Shown: positions 18,193 through 27,330 of the stretch, in pieces
How the letters are laid out: every line of letters starts with the position of its first letter
Numbering within the stretch: the first letter of the stretch is position 1
Source: Pseudomonadales bacterium
GTDB taxonomy: Bacteria; Pseudomonadota; Gammaproteobacteria; Pseudomonadales; Ketobacteraceae
Length of the DNA stretch: 40,167 bases
Direction: 5' to 3'
NCBI GenBank assembly: GCA_022361455.1
Contig: JAKSAW010000813.1
Coordinates: 1 to 40,167, forward strand
The notes under the pieces: model-generated
What the model was told of the DNA's origin: nothing
The model's database searches: none
Seen by the model: the letters and a program-made list of their open reading frames with translations, nothing else
Program-made: the position numbers and the translations under genes

Positions 18193-18825
18193 CTAGCGGG
18201 TACCAAAGACCACCATGGTCTTACCTTTCACAGAGATCAAACCTTGTTCTTCAAGGTTTTTAAGTACACGACCTACCATTTCGCGGGAGCAGCCCACAAT
18301 GCGGCCGATTTCCTGACGAGTAATCTTAATTTGCATACCATCAGGGTGCGTCATAGCTTCTGGCTGTTTACAAAGATCAATTAAGGTGCGAGCAACGCGA
18401 CCAGTCACATCAAGAAACGCTAAGTCGCCCACCTTGCGAGTGGTGGCTCTTAAGCGGCCAGCGATTTGTGCGCTCACAGCGAAAAGAATATCAGCTTCTT
18501 CTTTAGAAAGTTCTTTGAATTTCGAATAGCTAATCTCGGCTACTTCACACTCAGTCTTAGCTTTAATCCAGGCACTTCGACCTGCTTCTTCGTCGAATAA
18601 GCCCATCTCGCCGAAAAAGTCGCCTTCATTTAGATAGGCCATGATCATTTCGCGACCTTCATCATCTTCGATGATAACGGTTACCGAGCCTTTGATAATG
18701 TAATAAAGGGCATCTGACTCATCGCCAGCATAAATGATTGTGCTCTTGGCGGGGTATTTACGACGATGGCATTGGGCGAGGAAGCCGTCGATGTCAGAAA
18801 TCAGGCTGTTATTTGTCTGTGTCAT
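18193..18825 (-). CDS. crp: cAMP receptor protein, Vfr-type global regulator
   Basis: CRP/Vfr binds cAMP and controls many genes; in Pseudomonas it governs virulence and type IV pili. The 210-residue product has a cyclic-nucleotide domain with the phosphate-binding cassette [15 protein letters not shown] (E73, R83, S84). The C-terminal helix-turn-helix (about 167-192) includes [21 protein letters not shown], keeping the recognition residues R181, E182 and R186 (R180, E181, R185 in E. coli). ATG at 18825 has an AAAGGCG ribosome site. Placement after trpC and divergent from osmC-speD matches the vfr locus of Pseudomonas. Confidence 0.95.
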   Translation of the reverse strand: MTQTNNSLISDIDGFLAQCHRRKYPAKSTIIYAGDESDALYYIIKGSVTVIIEDDEGREMIMAYLNEGDFFGEMGLFDEEAGRSAWIKAKTECEVAEISYSKFKELSKEEADILFAVSAQIAGRLRATTRKVGDLAFLDVTGRVARTLIDLCKQPEAMTHPDGMQIKITRQEIGRIVGCSREMVGRVLKNLEEQGLISVKGKTMVVFGTR

Positions 18826-19124
18826 TTATGACGCCTTTACGAAGATTTTCTTGATTCTATTAATTAGCGTAGTCGCCAGTCATTATGGCTGCAATTTTTA
18901 GGGACTGCTACCCCTAACAATTGCTTTCACAGGCTAAAGGTAAGTATATGCTAGTTAAGAAAAAAATAATTGAACTAGATCCGACTATGGCGTCTTATGT
19001 TTGATCAAATTGACTCAGATCTATCGCTTTATTGTGGAGTTTCTAGCAGAAACTGTTTTTTTCACACACATTTGGGGTTTTGTGGTATCTTGCGCGCCTC
19101 TTTTAAGCACACTGGGAGATCCCT

Positions 19125-19541
19125 ATGAAAGCAACGATTACTTGGGCTGGAGAAGTGAAATTCGAAGCCGAATCGGGCTCTGGACATACCGTGATTATCG
19201 ACGGGCCACCGGATCACGGCGGTACGAATCAAGGTGTTCGTCCCATGGAGTTGATGTTGCTAGGGGTGGGCGGCTGTGCCTCCTTTGATGTGGTCCATAT
19301 TCTCAAGAAATCCAGGCAAGACGTAACCGACTGTGTAGCTGAAGTGGAAGCTGAACGGGTTGATGATGTGCCTGCCGTATTTAAAAAGATCCATCTACAC
19401 TTCATCGTGAAGGGTAACAATCTCAAAGAAGCTCACGTGAAACGTGCCGTGGAGTTGTCAGCAGAGAAGTACTGTTCAGCATCTATTATGCTCAGTAAAG
19501 GTGGCGTTGAGATTGGCCATAGCTACGAAATTCAAGAGTAA
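19125..19541 (+). CDS. OsmC/YhfA-type peroxiredoxin-like protein
   Basis: OsmC-family proteins are small dimeric thiol peroxidases that prefer organic hydroperoxides. The 138-residue product has the two family cysteines, C51 (GGCASFDV) and C117 (KYCSASIML), and the acidic residue in PMELMLLGVGG. The YhfA subgroup is suggested by its position beside crp, as in E. coli and Pseudomonas. ATG at 19125 follows GGGAGA. It is the first gene of an apparent osmC-VOC-speD operon (gaps of 35 and 23 bases). Confidence 0.9.
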   Translation: MKATITWAGEVKFEAESGSGHTVIIDGPPDHGGTNQGVRPMELMLLGVGGCASFDVVHILKKSRQDVTDCVAEVEAERVDDVPAVFKKIHLHFIVKGNNLKEAHVKRAVELSAEKYCSASIMLSKGGVEIGHSYEIQE

Positions 19542-19576
19542 ACTAGCTTAACTGTTTCTATAGCGAGATAACTGCA

Positions 19577-19993
19577 ATGAGTGATGGCCTCAAGCCGTTG
19601 GCAGGCATGCGCCATGTAGCGCTGTTCGTTAAAGAGTTTGCTGCCTGCGAGCATTTTTATGTGAATCTATTGGGAATGCATGAAGAATGGCGTCCCGACG
19701 ATGACAACCTCTACTTGTCATCTGGATTTGATAATGTGGCGCTGCATCGTTCGGAAGGTGTCGGCACAAATACAAGGCAGCGATTAGATCATATTGGTTT
19801 CATCATTGATGATATCGATCAGGTCGATGTTTGGTATGAGTTTCTATTGCAGCATAAAGTGGAAATGAAAACGGCCCCTCGTACACATCGTGATGGTGCG
19901 CGCAGTTTTTATTGCTTAGATCCAGACGGCACAATGGTGCAATTTATTTATCACCCACCAATTTCTGGCAAGCGATTAGTTGATCCTTCTTAG
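19577..19993 (+). CDS. VOC family protein (glyoxalase/dioxygenase fold)
   Basis: The 138-residue product has the paired beta-alpha-beta-beta-beta halves of the vicinal-oxygen-chelate fold: MRHVALFVKEFAACEHFYVNLLGM in the first half and LDHIGFIIDDIDQVDVWYEFL in the second. Likely metal ligands are the histidines of RHVAL and LDHIGF. The final acidic ligand position of glyoxalase I reads as glutamine here (MVQFIYHPP), so the enzyme activity may differ or be absent. Substrate unknown. It lies between osmC and speD in one operon, suggesting a housekeeping stress or metabolite-repair role. Confidence 0.83.
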   Translation: MSDGLKPLAGMRHVALFVKEFAACEHFYVNLLGMHEEWRPDDDNLYLSSGFDNVALHRSEGVGTNTRQRLDHIGFIIDDIDQVDVWYEFLLQHKVEMKTAPRTHRDGARSFYCLDPDGTMVQFIYHPPISGKRLVDPS

Positions 19994-20016
19994 TTTTTTT
20001 ATTGAGTGATTAATCA

Positions 20017-20835
20017 ATGGTTGATTCTTCTATTGGTAAGAAAATCCAATTACATGGTTTCAATAACTTAACCAAGTCATTGAGTTTTAATATTTATGAT
20101 ATCAGCTATGCGAAGTCAGAAGCGCATATTAAAGAGTATCGTGAATATGTTGATGAGCTATTTAACTCAGATCGTTTAACTGAAATTCTCACCAACGTTA
20201 CCGAAATTATTGGCGCTAATATTCTTAATATTGCACGCCAGGACTATGATCCGGAAGGCGCCAGTGTGACTATGTTGATCGCTGAGCATCCGCTCGCTCC
20301 AGATCATGACACTACTACAGAAGAGCCTGGCCCTATGCCGGAAACCGTAGTGGCACACCTAGATAAAAGTCACGTTACCGTACACACTTACCCTGAAAGT
20401 CACCCTGACAATGATATGGGAATCAGTACCTTTCGCGTCGATATCGATGTTTCTACTTGTGGTGTTATTTCGCCGCTAAAAGCACTTAATTACCTAATTA
20501 GTTGTTTCGATTCCGATATTGTGACAGTGGATTATCGGGTGCGTGGTTTTACCCGAGATACCGATGGTACTAAGCATTATATCGATCATGATATTAATTC
20601 AATTCAAAACTTCTTCACTCAAGATACGCTAAACATGTACGAAATGATCGATGTGAATGTGTATCAGGAAAATATCTTTCATACCAAAATGCTGCTGAAG
20701 GAATTTAATCTCGACAACTATTTGTTTGGCATGGGAGTTGATGGTTTGAATGAAGAAGAACGCACAGTGATAGAGAAAAAGCTGCGCCGTGAAATGCTAG
20801 AGATTTTTTACGGCAGAAATATGGAAGGTTCTTAG
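20017..20835 (+). CDS. speD: S-adenosylmethionine decarboxylase proenzyme (E. coli type)
   Basis: SpeD makes decarboxylated SAM, the aminopropyl donor for spermidine. The 272-residue proenzyme closely follows E. coli Spe[51 protein letters not shown] and [11 protein letters not shown]. Self-cleavage between K117 and S118 (DKSH) would create the pyruvoyl cofactor. The catalytic Cys is C148 in [16 protein letters not shown]. It is the last gene of the osmC operon and is followed by a strong terminator. No spermidine synthase gene is in the window. Confidence 0.96.
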   Translation: MVDSSIGKKIQLHGFNNLTKSLSFNIYDISYAKSEAHIKEYREYVDELFNSDRLTEILTNVTEIIGANILNIARQDYDPEGASVTMLIAEHPLAPDHDTTTEEPGPMPETVVAHLDKSHVTVHTYPESHPDNDMGISTFRVDIDVSTCGVISPLKALNYLISCFDSDIVTVDYRVRGFTRDTDGTKHYIDHDINSIQNFFTQDTLNMYEMIDVNVYQENIFHTKMLLKEFNLDNYLFGMGVDGLNEEERTVIEKKLRREMLEIFYGRNMEGS

Positions 20836-20856
20836 TCTTAGCGAGTAGTTAGCATC

Positions 20857-20895
20857 AAAAGGCCCTGAGGTTTGGACCAACCTCAGGGCCTTTTT
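20857..20895. terminator. Bidirectional terminator between speD and the histidine phosphatase
   Basis: A 16-bp perfect inverted repeat (AAAAGGCCCTGAGGTT / AACCTCAGGGCCTTTT) with loop TGGACC gives a T run on both strands. It serves the convergent speD (plus) and phosphatase (minus) genes. Confidence 0.93.
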
Positions 20896-20918
20896 CAATT
20901 CAAATCATGCAGCTCAAA

Positions 20919-21524
20919 CTAATCCAAGTGGCTGTAGCAATTAAAACGCAACAGCTGCGGTTCTTTCCCCACAATGATCTCTGTCACCCCTGTATTGTGG
21001 AAAAAGTAATTGTCCCAGGCGTAGGGGTCGTCATCTAAAATGCAGGCTAGTGCTAATGCCATGGCGGCACCATGACTGACCGCTACAACCTTTTCTCCTG
21101 GATGGCGCTCAGCTAATTCTTTAATGGCAGCGGTCATTCGGGTTGCCACTTCGTGAATTGACTCACCACCTTCCGGTGCGAAGTGGCGATCCTCATTCAC
21201 CTTATCGAAAAACTTGTGAATCTTGTGCAGGTCGCTAAAGGATTCACCTTCCAATTCGCCGATGCCGTATTCCTTCAAATCATGATGAACAGCGACATCT
21301 TTATTGAGTGATGCGGCGATGGCAGCTGCAGTGTCTCGCGTTCGCTGCAAAGGGCTAGCATAGATAGCATTGATGTCTTGATGCTCTTTGGCGAGCCTTA
21401 ATCCGGCTTTTTCAGCTTGGTGGCGACCTTCATCAGTGAGGGCGGTGTCTGTCCAGCCATGCCACAGTTTATCGATATTGGCGCTTGTTTGGCCGTGACG
21501 AACCAGAATGATATGGGTTTCCAT
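20919..21524 (-). CDS. Histidine phosphatase (phosphoglycerate mutase-like) family protein
   Basis: The 201-residue protein has the RHG motif with the phospho-histidine (ILVRHGQTSANID), the SPLQRTRDTA segment with the conserved arginine, the acidic GELEGESF region, and the second histidine in VAVSHGAAMALAL. The substrate cannot be told from sequence; relatives include cofactor-dependent phosphatases and alpha-ribazole phosphatase (CobC). There are no cobalamin genes nearby. It is a single gene that ends against the speD terminator. Confidence 0.86.
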   Translation of the reverse strand: METHIILVRHGQTSANIDKLWHGWTDTALTDEGRHQAEKAGLRLAKEHQDINAIYASPLQRTRDTAAAIAASLNKDVAVHHDLKEYGIGELEGESFSDLHKIHKFFDKVNEDRHFAPEGGESIHEVATRMTAAIKELAERHPGEKVVAVSHGAAMALALACILDDDPYAWDNYFFHNTGVTEIIVGKEPQLLRFNCYSHLD

Positions 21525-21795
21525 GATTTTTAGTATCTCAACATCGGAATGGTTATAACGTGGTCATAATAATCCATAAATGGGGTACATCCTATGACAG
21601 AAGCTGCAGAAACATGTGCTTTTAGGCCATATGTCTAGCGTTATTGGTTTCTTTTATATGTAAAAACTTGCATATGCTTCAGGAGCGGAATACATTTGAA
21701 ACCACAGCCAAGAAAAAAACAACAAGGCTGACGGTTTTGGATGCAGATAATAACAACGCACTGTAGACAAGAACTCGGGACGAGAGGGTAGGTAA

Positions 21796-23292
21796 ATGGC
21801 AACGGCAACCATGGAGGCACCGCAACTAGCGGTTAATAAACGAGCACCCACAGCGGAAGATACGCAAATCCACCAAACACACCATGGTGGATTTAGGGCG
21901 ATGAGTGGTGAATATAATTATTGGTGTGACACGATTGAAGGCAAGATTCCCAAAGATTTAAGCGGCACGTTCTTTCGCAATGGCCCTGGCCGCATGAGTG
22001 TGGGTAATGACCAGTTTGGTCATTGGTTTGATGGTGATGGCATGGTTTCCGCTATCACGTTTCACGACGGCAAGGTTCATTACAAGAATCGCTTTGTACG
22101 CACTCCTAAATATGTGAAAGAAACGCAGGTCGGCCATATTGCTTTTCGTGGTTTCGGCACCATGCGTCATGGTGGCGCTTTAAAAAATATGCTGCGGCCA
22201 CCGGCTAATCCAGCTAACACTAATGTGGTTTATCACGGTAACAAGTTGTTAGCACTGTATGAAGGTGGTCACCCCTTTGAGCTAGATCCGAACACACTCA
22301 ATACAGTGGGTGAATATTTTTATGATGGTCAGTTAGGGGTGCAAAACACCTTTAGCGCCCATGGTAAAGTACACCCTAAAACGGGAAACTTTTTTAACTT
22401 TGGTATTGGTTTTACTGGATTCTCCCGGCAAGGATTAAAGTCCAAAGTAGACTTCTATAAAGTTTCACCCAATGGTCGTTTAGTGAAAAAAGTGGCGTTG
22501 CCTGTAAAAGGTAGTCTGCCGTTTCTACATGATTTTGCCATCACAGAAAATCATGCCGTGATAGTGGTGAGTTCCATCGTCATGGAAGGCATGCTTAAGT
22601 GTGCCTTGGGTATCAAAACGATTGCGGATTCAACGGTGTTTGATGATCGCCAACCAGCACAGGTTATCGTGCTAGATTTAAACACTCTGGAAGAAGTAGA
22701 GCGTTTCGAGCTGTCACCCATGGGTGTCATTCACTTTGGTAATGCTTGGGAAGAAAAAGGCGATATTATCTTTGAATTAATTCGCTTTAATGATTTTGGC
22801 TTGTTCCAAGCACTTAAGAATGTGATTAGTGCTCCCAAAGTAGAGGGCGCTGAGTTTATTCGTTGTAACATTAATCTCAAGCAAGCAACGATGAAGATTG
22901 ATTCTTTGGATATGCCAAACTCGGAATTCCCCACTTGGAATAATCAATATACAGGATTGAAGAATCGTTACACCTATTCAGTATCGACACTCGATAATGG
23001 CACTGGCACTTACTTCAATAGTGTTTTAAAGCGTGATCAACAAACCGGTGATGTAAAGCTTAAGGACTTTGGCCCAGGTAAGTTCACCACCGAAGCGATT
23101 TATATTCCATCTTCTGAGCGTATTGGTGAAGATGATGGTTATGTATCATCGGTGATTTACGATGCTGATAAAGGCCTATCTGAAATCGCTGTGTTAGACG
23201 CAAAAGATTTAAGTGATATTGCCCGCGTTAAATTGAGTCATCACATTCCCCATGGCTTTCATGGCCACTACGCACCTGACGTCTTTCTGTAA
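21796..23292 (+). CDS. Carotenoid oxygenase family protein
   Basis: These enzymes use Fe(II) and O2 to split double bonds of carotenoids, apocarotenoids or stilbenes. The 498-residue seven-bladed propeller starts with GTFFRNGPGRMSVG and WFDGDGMV. It keeps all four iron-binding histidines: H189 (SAHGKVHP), H245 (FLHDFAIT), H313 (VIHFGNAW) and H489 (HGFHGHYAPD). No signal peptide is visible. ATG at 21796 follows GAGGGTAGG. There are no carotenoid-synthesis genes around it, so the substrate may be a scavenged carotenoid, retinal precursor or lignin-like stilbene. A terminator follows. Confidence 0.93.
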   Translation: MATATMEAPQLAVNKRAPTAEDTQIHQTHHGGFRAMSGEYNYWCDTIEGKIPKDLSGTFFRNGPGRMSVGNDQFGHWFDGDGMVSAITFHDGKVHYKNRFVRTPKYVKETQVGHIAFRGFGTMRHGGALKNMLRPPANPANTNVVYHGNKLLALYEGGHPFELDPNTLNTVGEYFYDGQLGVQNTFSAHGKVHPKTGNFFNFGIGFTGFSRQGLKSKVDFYKVSPNGRLVKKVALPVKGSLPFLHDFAITENHAVIVVSSIVMEGMLKCALGIKTIADSTVFDDRQPAQVIVLDLNTLEEVERFELSPMGVIHFGNAWEEKGDIIFELIRFNDFGLFQALKNVISAPKVEGAEFIRCNINLKQATMKIDSLDMPNSEFPTWNNQYTGLKNRYTYSVSTLDNGTGTYFNSVLKRDQQTGDVKLKDFGPGKFTTEAIYIPSSERIGEDDGYVSSVIYDADKGLSEIAVLDAKDLSDIARVKLSHHIPHGFHGHYAPDVFL

Positions 23293-23303
23293 GGCAAAGT
23301 AAA

Positions 23304-23332
23304 CCGTGAGCTAGTAGTTGGCTAGCTCACGG
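23304..23332. terminator. Hairpin between carotenoid oxygenase and the secreted unknown gene
   Basis: An 11-bp perfect stem (CCGTGAGCTAG / CTAGCTCACGG) with a 7-base loop lies 12 bases after the oxygenase stop and is followed by CTCTCTATTTTG. It probably terminates transcription from both convergent genes, though neither T run is ideal. Confidence 0.6.
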
Positions 23333-23361
23333 CTCTCTATTTTGAAATTCTTAAAGATGAG

Positions 23362-24771
23362 TTAGTAAGCTGCGCTTTGATCTGCCAGGCGCGTTGCATT
23401 AACGACGCGGGAGGATGCGACTTGCGGTACGCTGGCAATGCTGCGCATAAAATCTTGGGGTGCTAATGGACTTATAGATTCTGAAAAGAAAGCACTAAAC
23501 CCAAAATGAAAAGTATCATCAATAGGTATGTCGTGGATACGGTAACCGACATTAGGCCCTTGACCAGCAAATCGTTCTGGCTTTTCGATCATTTCTTGAT
23601 TGTCGATGTAAAACACGGAAATAGGCACGCCGAAATTATCTGGAATAAATAATTGCGCGATAATATCAAAACCCTTCTGAGTGGTGAGCCAGATCCAATT
23701 GTCATTTTTCGGCAAGTTAATATCAGCCAACGCAGTTTCCGCTTCCGACATGGAGCCATCTACTTTTACAGGATCTTTTGATCCAGCAGATACTCTTAAT
23801 AAACTTCCTGCCAGGTTATTTCCATCTAAAGTAATTGTGGCGCGTGGAGTATTCAGTAGTTGCGCCAAGATAGCGGGTACGTGAACCTTGGCATCAATGC
23901 GGTATTGTTGCGGGTAAATTTGCACGTTGAGATCTAAAAAAATCACCGGGACACTGGCAAAAGTGAGGTAAGCAGATCCCAATACAACTGTGCGAATGGG
24001 CCCCTGTTTGACAGCTTGGATCTCTGTTTTTATGTTGCGGTTGTCTAGTGTTACGCGAACGCCCTCTAGAATAACGCCAGCATCCATTCGGATCTTTAGA
24101 GTATCCAATAGCGTATTAGTGCTTTCGCCCTGGTAACCTTGGTAAGTGAAGTCATTCCAAATAAGAAAATTATTGGGATTGGTTTTGAGGCGAAAATAAT
24201 CTGATTCGATAACACCGGTGGTTTGATCGTATTGCGTTAGTGGCTTATGTATAAAACCATTAAGTTTGTCAGAAACATACACATAGCGGGTCAAACCGGT
24301 TTTAGGGGAGGTAACGGCAATTTCAGTGCTGATTTGCGCGAAGCTTGCGTTGTAGTCGTCGAGCTTTTCGCCGCTGTCGGTATAGCGAAAGAACAGCGAA
24401 TCATGCTCGTCAAAGACATTCTCTTCCCCTAGAAGTTGGTTACCTGATTCTTTAAACCAGCTGTAACCCTCGGCATCATAATCTTCCAGTTGAAAGGGGA
24501 TTGGTATTAAGATTCCCTGCTTAACGGAAAACAGAGTGAGTTGATCAAAGGACTTCTGTAACAGGTCGGGTATTTCGATCCCTTTAAGTTCTACGATTTG
24601 ATAAGGGCTGCCTTGGTCTTTTCCGGGTTCATTTAAAGCGACTGCCCATGCTCCCTTAGAGACTAATAAAATGGCTACCATCGCTATTGAGATCCAGCCC
24701 CACAGCTTGGCATAACGGCGGCAAAAGCCTATTCGCTCGCTGCTAGATGTGTTGTTATTAAACATCTTCAT
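23362..24771 (-). CDS. Secreted or membrane-tethered protein of unknown function
   Basis: I do not recognise this 469-residue protein. A charged N terminus (about 1-25) leads into one hydrophobic segment (WGWISIAMVAILLVSKGAWAVAL), a long signal peptide or anchor, so the rest should be periplasmic or extracellular. The body is rich in beta-type segments and aromatic residues (FFRYTDSGEKLDDYN, YLTFASVPVIFLDLNVQIYPQQYRID, IWLTTQKGFDIIAQLFIP) with only one cysteine, before the hydrophobic segment. No catalytic motif is apparent. ATG at 24771 is chosen because AGGGGA lies upstream; a TTG at 24813 lacks support. A structured RNA candidate sits about 55 bases upstream on the same strand. Confidence 0.8.
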   Translation of the reverse strand: MKMFNNNTSSSERIGFCRRYAKLWGWISIAMVAILLVSKGAWAVALNEPGKDQGSPYQIVELKGIEIPDLLQKSFDQLTLFSVKQGILIPIPFQLEDYDAEGYSWFKESGNQLLGEENVFDEHDSLFFRYTDSGEKLDDYNASFAQISTEIAVTSPKTGLTRYVYVSDKLNGFIHKPLTQYDQTTGVIESDYFRLKTNPNNFLIWNDFTYQGYQGESTNTLLDTLKIRMDAGVILEGVRVTLDNRNIKTEIQAVKQGPIRTVVLGSAYLTFASVPVIFLDLNVQIYPQQYRIDAKVHVPAILAQLLNTPRATITLDGNNLAGSLLRVSAGSKDPVKVDGSMSEAETALADINLPKNDNWIWLTTQKGFDIIAQLFIPDNFGVPISVFYIDNQEMIEKPERFAGQGPNVGYRIHDIPIDDTFHFGFSAFFSESISPLAPQDFMRSIASVPQVASSRVVNATRLADQSAAY

Positions 24772-24825
24772 GGTGGCACTATCCCCTGGATCCTTGCCGT
24801 GATCCTTTAGCAAAGGTTTTTATAA

Positions 24826-24890
24826 TAAAAAGCCACGGTCATAACTGGCGCCGTGGCCGACGGATTTAACCATGTCCGGGTAATCCACTC
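24826..24890 (-). ncRNA. Candidate structured leader or small RNA ending in an intrinsic terminator
   Basis: On the minus strand two hairpins follow each other. The first pairs GGATT/AATCC and ACC/GGT around a 7-base loop (24886 to 24862). The second pairs GCCACGG with CCGTGGC (24857 to 24832) and is followed by TTTTTATTATA. This is a terminator shape placed inside the upstream region of the secreted unknown gene; no minus-strand gene lies directly upstream (patatin is divergent). It could be an attenuator or riboswitch-like leader, or a free RNA of roughly 70-90 nt. No known riboswitch class was recognised. Confidence 0.38.
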
Positions 24891-25017
24891 AACATAATGT
24901 ATAAGGCGTAGCCGCTGTATTTTGTAAAATTCTACGATATGAGAACGCCATAGAGTTTTCGTAGGCTGAATGGACTAATCCTTTAGCAGAACTTGTCAGG
25001 CGAACTATGATTTTAAG

Positions 25018-26175
25018 ATGGCCGATAAATCTACGTCTCTTGAAACAGCTCATCTGCGTCGCTCATTAGTACTTACGGGCGGCGGGGCTCGTGCTGCTTA
25101 CCAAGTGGGGGTACTAAAGGCGATTGCCGATATTCTCCCGGAGGAGATGAGTCATCCGTTTGGCATTATCGCTGGTACCTCAGCTGGTGCCATCAATGCC
25201 ACCGCATTAGCTTGTTATGCGGAGAATTATCGCAACGCCGTTTATCAAGTTGAGAATGTATGGAAATCATTCACCCCCGATAAGGTATATCGAACCGATC
25301 CCATTGGTGTGTTGGTGAATGCTGCTCGTTGGTTGGCGGGCTTATTTGTCCCCATGCCAAATCGAGCCGTGTCTTTGTTGGATAATTCACCGCTCAGAGT
25401 GTTGCTGGAAAATTCGATGGCCTTCAATAATATCCAGGACAATATTGATGCTGGTTATTTGCGGGCTTTGAGTGTTACTGCATCCGGTTACAACAGTGGT
25501 CATTCAGTTGCTTTCTTTCAAGGTTCTCCGGATATTAGTAGCTGGAAGCGTTTCCAACGGGTTGGTCTGCGCACTAAGCTTTCGGTTCAGCATTTGTTGG
25601 CATCTGCAGCAATCCCCACCATCTTTCCTGCAACGCGAATTAATCGTGAATACTATGGTGATGGTGCAATGCGCCAGTTGGCGCCCCTAAGTCCCGCATT
25701 GCACTTAGGGGCAGAGAAGGTATTTGTTGTTGGGGTTAGTGGTAACCGTTCTGCGCCACAGGTGCGCCGGCCCACCGAAGGATATCCATCATTGGCGCAG
25801 ATTGGTGGGCACTTATTGAATAGCGTGTTCTTGGACAGTTTGGAATACGATGTGGAGCGCTTAGAAAAAATCAATGACTCACTAGAGATGATTCCTGGGC
25901 ATGTGCTCAACAAGCACGGTGTGCGATTGCGTCCCATTGAGTGCTTGGTGATTTCACCCAGCCAATGTTTAGACCAGATCGCTAATCGATATGCCCGTAC
26001 CTTGCCACCTACCATTCGCTTTTTTATGGGCGGTATTGGCGCCACTAAATCATCGGGCTCGAGTATCTTAAGTTACTTATTGTTTGAGCGATTATTCTGC
26101 AATGACTTAATTGATCTGGGCTATCACGATGCAATGGAAGTTAAAGCTTCCATTATCAATTTCTTTAAAGATTAG
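25018..26175 (+). CDS. Patatin-like phospholipase
   Basis: Patatin-like lipases use a Ser-Asp dyad to hydrolyse acyl chains of phospholipids or neutral lipids. The 385-residue protein has the oxyanion-hole glycine loop LTGGGARAAYQVGVL (20-33), the GxSxG nucleophile elbow GTSAG (S55), and the DGA motif YYGDGAMRQLAPLSPAL (D215). No signal peptide is present, so it is cytoplasmic or membrane-associated. ATG at 25018 lacks a strong ribosome site. Its TAG overlaps the TAA of the convergent hydrolase gene, an unusually tight tail-to-tail junction. Confidence 0.92.
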   Translation: MADKSTSLETAHLRRSLVLTGGGARAAYQVGVLKAIADILPEEMSHPFGIIAGTSAGAINATALACYAENYRNAVYQVENVWKSFTPDKVYRTDPIGVLVNAARWLAGLFVPMPNRAVSLLDNSPLRVLLENSMAFNNIQDNIDAGYLRALSVTASGYNSGHSVAFFQGSPDISSWKRFQRVGLRTKLSVQHLLASAAIPTIFPATRINREYYGDGAMRQLAPLSPALHLGAEKVFVVGVSGNRSAPQVRRPTEGYPSLAQIGGHLLNSVFLDSLEYDVERLEKINDSLEMIPGHVLNKHGVRLRPIECLVISPSQCLDQIANRYARTLPPTIRFFMGGIGATKSSGSSILSYLLFERLFCNDLIDLGYHDAMEVKASIINFFKD

Positions 26176-27104
26176 TACTCGTGATGTACGTAAGTATCTT
26201 TAGCCGGTTCACCACCATCTACATAGCTAAATAATCTGGATTTCTGATCGCAGTATTCGCCTCTTTCGATGCCCGCTAAGTAGTGATCATTGAGCAAATG
26301 CCCAGGGCGTTCGTCGATATTAAATACCGCACCGGCTGTGTGATCTAGATGGGCAAGAACGCCAATACGACCAAAGAAATCCTGGCCATTCACAAAGTGC
26401 TCTACATAAGGTACTCCTCGACCATGCTTCTCAGAAAGCACCTTATCTACTCTGAGGCTATCTGCGACGCCCGCGACACAATAAATCTCTAACTTATGGG
26501 CTAGGTGGCGATACTTTTTATCTTTAAGCAGCTTACGAGCTACATAACTGCTGACGATGGTGCCCTGTGAGTGGCCGATCAGCACTACTCGATCATGAGT
26601 CACTAACGCTTCTTTTATAACGTCGTAGGCGGGACGTGATAACTTACCGTCTTTACGCAAAGTACGGGCGGTAATCGAATCCCATAGGTCCCACACTACG
26701 CCGTAAGTCGGCGTATGAATTAAGTGAACTGAGCGATGAAACACTCGGGCGATTTCTTTGCAGTTCAGAATAGCAACCGGTGGTGAGGTGCAGATACCAT
26801 TAATAAAGAACCACTTCTCCTGAATGCCATTGTTGGTGTAATGCTCGGGATTGCAGGCAATGGTGCCAGTGCTATAGCTTTTTCGTTCCCAAGGAATCAC
26901 CGTTTGAATACCTACGTTGATCACGTCACCTAGATTGTTATAGCTAGTCACGTCCACTTCGGATTTTGTGGAGGCTTCGGAATTCCAGGGAGAGAACAGC
27001 AATGGAAAAGACCAAGCGTGTTGCGCTACCAGGGTGAGATCTTTGGTAATAGATTCGCGATTAGATAGGATGCGATCAGAGAATTTCTTAATTTTGGATA
27101 ACAT
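26172..27104 (-). CDS. Alpha/beta-hydrolase-fold protein of unknown substrate
   Basis: The 310-residue product has a serine elbow GHSQG (S179 in VVLIGHSQGTIVSSYVARKLL) and a preceding strand ending in FFINGICTSP, the likely oxyanion region. LEIYCVAGVADSLRV and YVEHFVNGQDFFGRIGVL follow, with a conserved-looking HLDHTAGAVF. This resembles lipase-like hydrolases found beside or fused to eukaryote-type DUF676 or DUF3089 proteins, but I cannot assign a family. No signal peptide is clear. It converges with the patatin gene with overlapping stop codons; both may act on lipids. Confidence 0.72.
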   Translation of the reverse strand: MLSKIKKFSDRILSNRESITKDLTLVAQHAWSFPLLFSPWNSEASTKSEVDVTSYNNLGDVINVGIQTVIPWERKSYSTGTIACNPEHYTNNGIQEKWFFINGICTSPPVAILNCKEIARVFHRSVHLIHTPTYGVVWDLWDSITARTLRKDGKLSRPAYDVIKEALVTHDRVVLIGHSQGTIVSSYVARKLLKDKKYRHLAHKLEIYCVAGVADSLRVDKVLSEKHGRGVPYVEHFVNGQDFFGRIGVLAHLDHTAGAVFNIDERPGHLLNDHYLAGIERGEYCDQKSRLFSYVDGGEPAKDTYVHHEY

Positions 27105-27330
27105 ATAAGGAATCTAAATACTCTTTGTGTTGTCTTAAAGTATTGTCTTAGCTTTTATTATAGGCTGAACATGGTGATTAATTGACCCACATATTAACTA
27201 TTTTGGTGTGGTTTTATGATGACCAAAAAGTGCGAACTGTTAAATGTGCCATTGCGCCAATGAAAAACTTTGTTTAGTGTAGCGACACATATTTTTGCTC
27301 GCTTATAGAATGATTAGTACGGATGTTAGT

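Noticed and set aside
19001..19288. Plus-strand open frame running into osmC
   Set aside because: It is in a different frame from the well-supported OsmC protein and uses the osmC promoter region.
24804..24987. TCCTTTAGCA repeated at 24803 and 24979
   Set aside because: Only ten bases long, with differing flanks; chance repetition is likely.
25653..26045. 130-codon minus-strand open frame
   Set aside because: It is antisense to the patatin gene, which has all catalytic motifs.
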